DNA of 64,000 bases from CAWCDJ01 sp963836015 (GTDB lineage Bacteria > Acidobacteriota > Terriglobia > Bryobacterales > Bryobacteraceae), in contig CAWIIF010000002.1 of NCBI GenBank assembly GCA_963836015.1, positions 434,001 through 498,000 on the forward strand. Direction: 5' to 3'. Shown in pieces: positions 9,997-16,829 of this stretch. Position 1 is the stretch's first letter, and every line of letters begins with the position of its first letter. The translations under genes were made by a program, and so were the position numbers. The notes beneath the pieces were generated by a model. It was not told where the DNA came from, made no database searches, and worked only from the letters and a program-made list of their open reading frames with translations.

Positions 9997-10018
9997 GGGC
10001 AGGCCTCCCGGCCTGCCC
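9997..10018. terminator. Strong hairpin between htrA and pgk
   Basis: GGGCAGGCC (9997-10005) and GGCCTGCCC (10010-10018) form a perfect 9-bp GC-rich stem with a TCCC loop. It directly follows the htrA stop on the minus strand. The T-run (TTTTA, 10021-10025) is on the plus-strand side, so a classic U-tract is missing for the htrA transcript. It is a plausible terminator or 3'-end stabiliser. Confidence 0.5.
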
Positions 10019-10022
10019 GGTT

Positions 10023-11474
10023 TTACTGCTGCGGGACCGGCACGAAGATGGTCTGGCCCTGCCGGTTGATCAGCAGCAGAGGCGGCTGGTCGCCGGAGCT
10101 GGAGAGCGCCCGCTGCACGTCGGCGGGGCTCCGCACGGGCTGGCGGTTCACCTGCTGGATCACGTCACCCGCCTGTATGCCGGCCGCTGCCGCCGGGCCC
10201 GACGGGTCCACCGACTCCACCACCACTCCCTGCGTATTTCGCGGCACACCCACCTGGCCGGCCAGTTGCGGCGTGAGCGGGACCACGCCGATCCCGAGCT
10301 TCGCGTTGCTCTGTCCGCCGCCCTGCTCACTGGCGCGCGCGCTTTCCTGAGTCAGCTCGCCGAGCGACACATGCACGTCCTGCTGCTGGCCGTTGCGCCA
10401 GATCGTCAAAGTGACGGCGGTGCCCGGCGGCATCGCGGCGATCTGGTTGCGCAGCTCGTTCTCGTCGTTCATCGCATGACCGTTGATCGACAGGATGACG
10501 TCGCCCGTCTTGAGACCGGCCTTGTCGGCGGGGCCGCCGGGAGTCACGGAGCTCACCAGCACGCCGCGCGCCTCCTTCAGCCCGAAGCTCGAGGCCAGGT
10601 TGGCGGTCATCGGTTGAATGCCGACGCCCAGCATGCCGCGGCGCACCGTACCTTTACTAATCAACTGGTCCATCACGCTGTGCGCCATGTTGGAAGGAAT
10701 CGCGAACCCGATCCCGATGTTTCCGCCGTTCGAGGAGAGGATTTGCGAGTTGATCCCGATGAACTCGGCGCGCGTGTTGACCAGCGCGCCCCCCGAGTTG
10801 CCCTGGTTGATCGGCGCGTCGGTCTGCAGAAAGTCCTGGAAGCTGCCCGACCCGGCATCGGTGGATCGCCCCTTCGCGCTGATGATGCCGGCAGTCACCG
10901 ACTCCCCGATGGCCAGGGGATTTCCGACCGCCAGGCAGACATCGCCCACCCGCACCTGGTCGGAGTTGCCGAGTTGAAGGACCGGCAGCCCGCTGGCGTC
11001 GATCTTCAACACCGCCAGGTCGCTGGGCGCATCCGAGCCGATCAGCTTGGCCGAGTAGGTGTGCTGGTTGCTCAGGTCGATCTTGATATCTTCGGCGCCG
11101 TCGATCACATGATGATTAGTCAGGATGTACCCGTCGGCGCGGACGATTACACCCGACCCGAGCGCGCGCTGCACGGTCGTGCCGCCGCCCCCGCCCCTCG
11201 GCATGCCCCCGCCGAAGAACTGGCGGAAGAACGGGTCGTCGAAGAAAGGAAACTGCTGCGGCGCGTGGACCCGGCGCGCGGAGTGGACCGTGACTACCGC
11301 CGGGATCACGTGCGAAACCACGTCGGCATACGACAGGATGGGACCGCTCAGCGAGGCGCTACCCGCGGGTAGCTGTCGAGGCGCGGACGAGCCTCCTCCG
11401 CCGGCGGAAGGATTCACGCGATTGCAGGAGACGAGCGCAAGAAGGGCGGCGATTACGGCCAGAGTTCGACCCAT
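10023..11474 (-). CDS. htrA: HtrA/DegP-type serine protease, lipoprotein, two PDZ domains
   Basis: The 483-residue protein begins with a lipoprotein signal (lipobox LVSC, C17), so it is probably membrane-anchored in the periplasm. The trypsin-like domain has the triad H122 (TNHH), D152 (APSDLAVLK) and S227 (QGNSGGAL). Two PDZ domains follow, around GLKEARGVLVSSVTPGGPADKAGL and GVPRNTQGVVVESVDPSGPAAAAG. A Gly-rich LA-loop region with FFDDPFFRQFFGGG is typical of DegP-like proteases. The family degrades or refolds damaged envelope proteins. It lies 63 bp downstream of an M50 protease on the same strand, suggesting an envelope-stress unit. Confidence 0.94.
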   Translation of the reverse strand: MGRTLAVIAALLALVSCNRVNPSAGGGGSSAPRQLPAGSASLSGPILSYADVVSHVIPAVVTVHSARRVHAPQQFPFFDDPFFRQFFGGGMPRGGGGGTTVQRALGSGVIVRADGYILTNHHVIDGAEDIKIDLSNQHTYSAKLIGSDAPSDLAVLKIDASGLPVLQLGNSDQVRVGDVCLAVGNPLAIGESVTAGIISAKGRSTDAGSGSFQDFLQTDAPINQGNSGGALVNTRAEFIGINSQILSSNGGNIGIGFAIPSNMAHSVMDQLISKGTVRRGMLGVGIQPMTANLASSFGLKEARGVLVSSVTPGGPADKAGLKTGDVILSINGHAMNDENELRNQIAAMPPGTAVTLTIWRNGQQQDVHVSLGELTQESARASEQGGGQSNAKLGIGVVPLTPQLAGQVGVPRNTQGVVVESVDPSGPAAAAGIQAGDVIQQVNRQPVRSPADVQRALSSSGDQPPLLLINRQGQTIFVPVPQQ

Positions 11475-11537
11475 ACTTCATGCATAGCACTTTCCGCCGC
11501 GTGCGCGCAGTACGCAATCGTCCAGCCCGCAGGCGGT

Positions 11538-12668
11538 TCAGGCGGGATGAATCTTCGCCTGTGTGGTGGCCGCCTGCCGCAGCAGTATAAACTCGGACAG
11601 GTTTTCGGAGGTCAGCATCCCCCGCAGGCGATCGTTTGCGTCCATCACCAGCGCACAGGCCGCCGGACCGGAGAGCAGCGGCACGGCCTCGCTGAGCGGC
11701 AGGTCGGGAGAGACACGCTTGAAGTCGCGGTCCATGGCGCCTGAAACGTAACCGTCGGGACCTTCGGAGATCATGGCACGCACCAGGGCCGCGCGCGTCA
11801 ATAGCCCGATCACACCTTCGCCGTGCAGCACCGGGAAGTCGTGCTGCGAGGTGGCCAGCAGAAGCTCGCCCGCCTCGCGGATCGTCTGGCCGTGCTGCAG
11901 CGTGCGGAGGTCCGTAATCATCGCGGCGCCGACCGGGAAGCCCGTAGTGAGGATGCGGCCGCGCGCCGCGGCGCCCTCCTGCGACGCGCCCAGGTACACG
12001 AACAGCGCCACGAACACCAGCATGAAGTTTCCCCAGAGCAGGCCCAACAGTCCCAGCAGGATGGCCAGCGACTGCCCCGCCCCGGCGGCGATGCGCGTGG
12101 CTTCTTCCTCCGGACGGCGCAACGCCAGCACGGAGCGCAGAATCCGCCCGCCGTCCATGGGATAGGCCGGCAGCAGGTTGAAGAGGAAGAGCAGCAGGTT
12201 GCCCAATGCGATGCGCTCCACCAGGTTGGCATCGGTAGGCTCGCGAAGCTGCTCGATCGCGACCCAGCCCGTGCGCATCCACATCCACGCCAGCAGGCCC
12301 GCCGCGATCAGCAGATTCACCAGCGGGCCGGCCAGCGCGATCCACAGCTCCTCGCGCGCTTTGGGAGCACGCTCCGGACGCGATACGCCGCCGATCGGGA
12401 ACATCACGATCTCGATCGTGCGGATGCCGTAGTGCCGGGTAACCAGCGTGTGCCCGAGCTCGTGCAGCAGCACCGATGCGAACAAGGCCAGGATGTAGAC
12501 GGCCGTGGTGGCCCCCGACTGCTTTCCGCCAATCCCAATGAACAACAGAAAGACGAGCAGTAGAACGAACGTGAAGTGCAGCCGTACCGGCACTCCGAAC
12601 AGTGTGACTGTCCCTATGCTGCCGGGGATGTAATCCGGCTTCGGCTTCGGTTTATCCTCTGGAGGCAC
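11538..12668 (-). CDS. Site-2-type membrane metalloprotease (M50) with C-terminal CBS domains
   Basis: The 376-residue protein has several membrane helices and the intramembrane zinc site HELGH (69-73) plus the third-ligand motif PAYPMDGGRIL (D172). Two CBS-type repeats follow, beginning about residue 245 (AMITDLRTLQHGQTIREAG; AMDRDFKRVSPDLPLSEAV). This is the SpoIVFB-like M50 group with CBS sensor domains, not the PDZ-bearing RseP group. Such proteases cleave transmembrane substrates, and CBS domains often bind adenine nucleotides. GTG at 12668 starts inside the end of a small upstream ORF, and no clear Shine-Dalgarno is seen, so coupling is likely. Confidence 0.88.
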   Translation of the reverse strand: MPPEDKPKPKPDYIPGSIGTVTLFGVPVRLHFTFVLLLVFLLFIGIGGKQSGATTAVYILALFASVLLHELGHTLVTRHYGIRTIEIVMFPIGGVSRPERAPKAREELWIALAGPLVNLLIAAGLLAWMWMRTGWVAIEQLREPTDANLVERIALGNLLLFLFNLLPAYPMDGGRILRSVLALRRPEEEATRIAAGAGQSLAILLGLLGLLWGNFMLVFVALFVYLGASQEGAAARGRILTTGFPVGAAMITDLRTLQHGQTIREAGELLLATSQHDFPVLHGEGVIGLLTRAALVRAMISEGPDGYVSGAMDRDFKRVSPDLPLSEAVPLLSGPAACALVMDANDRLRGMLTSENLSEFILLRQAATTQAKIHPA

Positions 12669-12828
12669 TCAACCATTCTATGCGGCGACGGTTCATGTAG
12701 ATTCCCGCCCCAATACCTGCCATCGCGGCAGCCACCCCGGCAATCTCACGCCGCCTCCGGATCAGCTTGCGGTATTTCCACAAGTGTGTCCGGTATTTCC
12801 ACCCGAGTTTGAGCTTTCTGAGCGTCAT
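12652..12828 (-). CDS. Putative small basic membrane protein (58 aa)
   Basis: An ATG at 12828 with GGTG 8 nt upstream opens a 58-residue frame that ends in TAA at 12652 and overlaps the M50 start by 17 bp. The peptide is very basic (KLKLGWKYRTHLWKYRKLIRR) and then has a short hydrophobic helix of about 17 residues (IAGVAAAMAGIGAGIYM). A direct DNA repeat, TGGAAATACCG, occurs twice inside it. I know of no family match. Position suggests it is cotranslated with the protease, either as a partner or as a leader. It may instead be chance. Confidence 0.4.
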   Translation of the reverse strand: MTLRKLKLGWKYRTHLWKYRKLIRRRREIAGVAAAMAGIGAGIYMNRRRIEWLSASRG

Positions 12829-12983
12829 ATTCGTTCACCATCCGCCTTCCATTTCCGTCGAGTCTGGACGGAGATTACTGGAAGTTATTGAGACGGTACG
12901 GGCGCGCCCGCCAGATGCTGCGAGTCTCCCGGCCTTCCCACTGGAACTTTTGCATACCTAGGTCCATTGTGCGGACGGGCACT

Positions 12984-13271
12984 TCAGATGCGGTTGGCGC
13001 GATCGAGCGCCGATCGGAGTTCGGCGCCGGGAGCGAACCTCGGCACCCGTTTGGCGGCCACCTCGATCGAGTGGCCGTTCTGCGGATTTCGAACCCGCCG
13101 CGCCTTGCGGTGGGACACTCCGAACGTGCCGAAGCCCGAGATAGTGACGCGGTCACCCTTCTCCAGGCTCGACTGGATGCCTTCGAGAATAGCGTCCAAA
13201 GCGCGCGTGGCCTGGGTCCGGGTGAGGCGGGCATCCAAGGCGATCTTACCGACGAGGTCTCTCTTGTTCAC
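12984..13271 (-). CDS. hup: HU-family DNA-binding protein
   Basis: The 95-residue protein has the HU/IHF fold. MNKRDLVGKIA is the N-terminal helix, ILEGIQSSLEKGDRVTISGFGTFGVSHRKAR is the dimer core and signature, and RNPQNGHSIEVAAKRVPRFAPG is the DNA-binding arm with its intercalating Asn-Pro. HU bends and compacts DNA in the nucleoid. GTG at 13271 is preceded by GAGG seven bases away. It is 66 bp from the methyltransferase gene upstream on the same strand. Confidence 0.95.
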   Translation of the reverse strand: MNKRDLVGKIALDARLTRTQATRALDAILEGIQSSLEKGDRVTISGFGTFGVSHRKARRVRNPQNGHSIEVAAKRVPRFAPGAELRSALDRANRI

Positions 13272-13337
13272 GGGCGATCCTCAATGCCCGCTCTTCATAT
13301 CAAACCCGGATGCCCGTGTCAATGATTTCGGTGGGAT

Positions 13338-14117
13338 TCAGTCCTTAGCTGCTGCCATCCGTTGCAGGCGCGCCTTCTGCAGGCCCCAATCGGCGGTCTC
13401 CTGGCAATCTTCGTACTCGAGGATCCGCAGGTCGCGAAAGCCATCCAGCAGCACGTTCTTCGGACCGCCAAACCCTTCGATCACCAGCAGGCCGCCGGGC
13501 TTCAGGGAGTCCAGAACACGCTTGCGGTAGGCGGAGTCCGCCAGATTGGTAAACGCGAAGGTCTCAACAATCAGATCCCACTTCGCCGTGCCGTAGTCGA
13601 ACTCATCGTGCGAGGCCCTGACGATCTCGAGCCGCAGGCCCGCCTTGTCGGCCACGGCTTTCGCCCGGGCCATTCCTTCAGCGGAGATGTCATACCCCGT
13701 CACATCCCAGCCTTGGCTCGCCAGGTAGAGCGCGTTCCGCCCCTGGCCCATAGCGACATCCAGCGCCCTGCCCGGCTTCCGCCCTTCGAGCACTCGCACC
13801 AGGTAGCGGCTGGCCTCGGTGCGGAACGGTGGAGGATTCATCGAGTAGATGCGGTCGAAATGCACCGCGGCGAAATCCGCGGGCATGCCGGCCACCCGCA
13901 GCCGGATGACGCCAAGCCGGCGCTCGATCTCTTCCGCCGCGACGCCCGCGCTCTTCTGGCTCTCGCGGTAGCCCTTCATGACTTCCTGCGGCATGAACGA
14001 GCCCGTGTACACCGTCTTGTACCATCCGAGAAAGTCCTGGTAAATTTTCTGGTCTTCGGCGCCGCCTGCGAACGCGGCCAGCGCGGAGAGAAGCAACAGC
14101 CCGATCAGATGCCTCAC
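13338..14117 (-). CDS. Class I SAM-dependent methyltransferase with a signal peptide
   Basis: The 259-residue protein combines a clear Sec-like signal (MRHLIGLLLLSALAAFAGGAE) with a helical N-terminal segment and a Rossmann methyltransferase domain. SAM motif I is ALDVAMGQGRNALYLA (about 117-132), followed by an acidic motif II position in VTGYDIS and a post-motif LLVIEGFGG. The substrate is not evident. Export would be odd because S-adenosylmethionine is cytoplasmic. The hydrophobic stretch could be a membrane anchor, or GTG at 14117 could be wrong, although no strong internal start with a Shine-Dalgarno is apparent. Confidence 0.72.
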   Translation of the reverse strand: MRHLIGLLLLSALAAFAGGAEDQKIYQDFLGWYKTVYTGSFMPQEVMKGYRESQKSAGVAAEEIERRLGVIRLRVAGMPADFAAVHFDRIYSMNPPPFRTEASRYLVRVLEGRKPGRALDVAMGQGRNALYLASQGWDVTGYDISAEGMARAKAVADKAGLRLEIVRASHDEFDYGTAKWDLIVETFAFTNLADSAYRKRVLDSLKPGGLLVIEGFGGPKNVLLDGFRDLRILEYEDCQETADWGLQKARLQRMAAAKD

Positions 14118-14176
14118 GATGTTATTTTAGACGCCGGAATCCGAAATTGGTTCCTCCGCCCGATGGCGCGGGAATC

Positions 14177-15709
14177 TTACTCGCCGGCGCTGCGGCTGCG
14201 GCCGTCGCTCTCGAGGACCTCGCGCACCTTTTCGATCAGCGCCCAGGGCGAGAACGGCTTTTGCAGGAAGGCCACATCCTTGGCGAGGATGCCGCTGTTC
14301 AGCACCGCGTTGTCGGTGTAGCCGGACATGTAGAGGACCCGCAGGTCGCCGCGCCCGCGCACGATCTGCTCGGCCAGCTCCCGGCCGTTCACCTTCGGCA
14401 TCACGACGTCCGTAATCATCAGGTGGATGGCTCCGCAATATTGCTCGGCGATGCGGCGCGCTTCGATGGGGCCGCCGGCGTCGAGGATCCGGTATCCCTC
14501 GCGCTCGAGCGTCTCGCGCACCAGGGTGCGCACCATCTCATCGTCCTCCACCAGCAGGATAGTCTCCGAGCCGCGGCCGACCACTTTGCGCTTGCGTTCC
14601 GGCTCGGGCGCCAGGGCCTGATCGATGCGCGGCAGGTAGACTTTGACGGAGGTGCCCTTCCCCGGCTCGCTGTAAACCTCCACGCTGCCGCCGCTCTGCT
14701 TGACGATGCCAAACACGGTGGAAAGCCCCAGGCCGGTCCCCTTCCCGGAGCCCTTCGTAGTGAAAAACGGCTCGAACAGCCGCGCCTTGGTGGCGAGGTC
14801 CATGCCCGATCCGTTGTCGCTCACGCCCAGCATGACGTACGGGCCGGGCTTCACGGCAATGTGCCGGTGGGAGTATCCCGCATCGAGCCCCACGTTGGCC
14901 GTCTCGACGGTGAGCACTCCGCCCTTCGGCATGGCGTCCCGGGCGTTCACCACCAGATTCATGATGACCTGCTCCATCTGGCCGGGATCGGTGCTCACGC
15001 GTCCGAGATCCGGCTTCAACGACAGGCGCAGGTCGATATCTTCGCCGATCAGGCGCTGCAGCATCGTCGAGAGGCCGCTCACCAGCTTGTTCAGATCGAG
15101 AACCCGGGGCTGCAGCACCTGGCGCCGGCTGAACGCCAGCAACTGCTTGGTGAGCGCCGCCGCGCGCTCGCCCGCTTTCATGATCTGTTCCGCCGAATGC
15201 CGGTTCGGATCGTTCTCCCGAAGGTTATTGAGAATGAGCTGGCTGTAACCCGTAATGATCGTCAGCAGGTTATTGAAATCGTGCGCCACTCCGCCGGCCA
15301 GCATGCCGACCGCTTCCATCTTCTGCGCCTGGCGCAACTGCTCCTCGAGCTCCCGGCGGCCGCTGATGTCCATCAATACCGCCAGCAGGGCAGCCCGGCC
15401 GGCGTAATCGATGTCGTAGGCCGCCACCTCCACGTCGATCACACGGCCTCCCTTAGTTCTGTGCCGCCTCGCGGCCGGCTGGCCCTGTTGTGAGGACGCA
15501 TCCAGACTAAGAGGGAGTCCGATCTCGACGTCACCAAGAGTTAGCTGCCGGAACTCCTGGGGAGTATATCCGTACAGCTGGCATGCCGCCCGATTGGATT
15601 CCAGAAACTGCCGCGTCGTGGGGTCGAGCACCCACATAGGCTGGGGATTTTCTTCGAATAATAGACGGAACTTCTTGTCCTTATCTTTCAACTGCTTTTT
15701 TGGCGGCAT
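14177..15709 (-). CDS. Soluble PAS hybrid histidine kinase with receiver domain
   Basis: The 510-residue protein has, in order, a PAS domain (about 12-120), a HisKA helix pair with H143 in GGVAHDFNN, an HATPase domain (N-box NLVVNARDAM; G-boxes VSDNGSGMD and GKGTGLGLS) and a C-terminal receiver with D434 in MITDVVMP and K484 in LQKPF. No membrane segment is present, so it is a cytoplasmic sensor. ATG at 15709 was chosen because upstream residues do not resemble a domain. Phosphate may pass to the attached receiver or to an external partner. No DNA-binding response regulator is adjacent. Confidence 0.9.
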   Translation of the reverse strand: MPPKKQLKDKDKKFRLLFEENPQPMWVLDPTTRQFLESNRAACQLYGYTPQEFRQLTLGDVEIGLPLSLDASSQQGQPAARRHRTKGGRVIDVEVAAYDIDYAGRAALLAVLMDISGRRELEEQLRQAQKMEAVGMLAGGVAHDFNNLLTIITGYSQLILNNLRENDPNRHSAEQIMKAGERAAALTKQLLAFSRRQVLQPRVLDLNKLVSGLSTMLQRLIGEDIDLRLSLKPDLGRVSTDPGQMEQVIMNLVVNARDAMPKGGVLTVETANVGLDAGYSHRHIAVKPGPYVMLGVSDNGSGMDLATKARLFEPFFTTKGSGKGTGLGLSTVFGIVKQSGGSVEVYSEPGKGTSVKVYLPRIDQALAPEPERKRKVVGRGSETILLVEDDEMVRTLVRETLEREGYRILDAGGPIEARRIAEQYCGAIHLMITDVVMPKVNGRELAEQIVRGRGDLRVLYMSGYTDNAVLNSGILAKDVAFLQKPFSPWALIEKVREVLESDGRSRSAGE

Positions 15710-15975
15710 AGTTCCCGAACCAAACTGGGGGAGGTTCAAAGCGGCTTCGCCGCGCCAAGAGCACATCAACGGGTAAGGGTAAGGGAACAGTGTACACCGC
15801 AGCATTACCCAAAGAATCGTCCAACTGTACAGTTAGACACCCTTTAATGCCGAAGCCGCTGAACCGGAGCACGCTCGATTGTGCCGACCGGTACAGACTG
15901 CCGCCTGGGATTTGCTCTGACCCCACACGCACAGCATACAGGTACATTTCGGGATGCTCAACCACGAGGTTCGGC
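15710..15975. other. 266-bp region between ROK kinase and hybrid kinase, no recognisable gene
   Basis: This stretch looks less GC-rich than its surroundings. A minus-strand open frame of 116 codons (15681-16031) overlaps the ends of both neighbours. Its peptide (for example EHPEMYLYAVRVGSEQ and LRFSGFGIKG) looks protein-like, but it matches no family I know and has no convincing Shine-Dalgarno. It may be a gene remnant plus the promoter of the histidine kinase. Confidence 0.3.
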
Positions 15976-16824
15976 TCAGTGTTTGAGACGGCACAATGAT
16001 AGGCATCCTTGTAGTACGCTGTCGTCCCCAAGGGACGCTGGTACTAGATCTATCCGTGCCGCGGACCACCCCGTTACCTGCCGCCGGAGCTCGGCGCGAA
16101 GCGGAACGAACAGTCGGTCACCCGCCTTGCTGATCCCGCCGCCGATCACGATCCGCGCCGGGTTCAGCAGCATGATGGCCGCCTTGAGGCCGAGCGCCAG
16201 GTCCACCACATAGCGTTCGACAAAGGCAGCGTCCTCGAGCAGCTCCCTGGCGGTGCGGCCGTGGTCGCGCTCCAGCCAGAGGCCGCAGCACATCCTCTCA
16301 AAACAGCCGCGCGCCCCGCACAGGCATTCCGGCCCGTCGGGGCGGATCGTCAGGTGGCCGATCTCCCCGCCATACGAATCGGCGCCGCGCCAGATCTGCC
16401 CGCGATCGTAAATTCCGCCGCCGATGCCGGTGGAAAGCGTCATGTAGAAGAGCGGCGAGCAGCCGGTGCCGGCGCCGTATTCCGCCTCTCCCAGCGCCCC
16501 GACGTTGGCGTCGTTATCCATCACCACGGGCGCATCGATCAGGCCGCCGACGAAGCCGCACAAGTCGAAATCCTTCCACCCGCCGACGTGCGTCGAAAGC
16601 ACTACGCGCTGCGCTTCAAAATTGATGGGACCTCCGAAGCCGATGCCGCAGGCGGTAAACCGGAAGTCCCGGCGCCAGGCGGTGATGAGCTCGCGAAGCT
16701 GGGCCGTCATCCATTCGCGTCCTCCCGCGGAGTCGGTCGCGCGCGTCACACGCCGCACCATACGGCCGTCGTCGAAAACGGCCATGGAGAACTTAGTGCC
16801 TCCGATATCGATGGCGAGAATCAT
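15976..16824 (-). CDS. ROK-family sugar kinase (glucokinase-like)
   Basis: The 282-residue protein begins with the phosphate-binding motif MILAIDIGGTKFSMAVF and has the catalytic aspartate in VVMDNDANVGALGEAEYG (D105), TLSTGIGGGIY, and the ROK zinc site EIGHLTIRPDGPECLCGARGC (H157, C167, C169, C174). The family phosphorylates glucose, N-acetylhexosamines or related sugars. ATG at 16824 lies 5 bp after the TonB-receptor stop, so the two are almost certainly cotranscribed. I infer that the kinase traps a sugar imported by that receptor system. The exact sugar cannot be read from the sequence. Confidence 0.9.
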   Translation of the reverse strand: MILAIDIGGTKFSMAVFDDGRMVRRVTRATDSAGGREWMTAQLRELITAWRRDFRFTACGIGFGGPINFEAQRVVLSTHVGGWKDFDLCGFVGGLIDAPVVMDNDANVGALGEAEYGAGTGCSPLFYMTLSTGIGGGIYDRGQIWRGADSYGGEIGHLTIRPDGPECLCGARGCFERMCCGLWLERDHGRTARELLEDAAFVERYVVDLALGLKAAIMLLNPARIVIGGGISKAGDRLFVPLRAELRRQVTGWSAARIDLVPASLGDDSVLQGCLSLCRLKH

Positions 16825-16829
16825 AGCGG

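Noticed and set aside
15681..16031. A 116-codon minus-strand frame between the ROK kinase and hybrid kinase
   Set aside because: It overlaps both neighbours in other frames, has no convincing ribosome site and no recognisable family. It is kept only as part of the intergenic entry.
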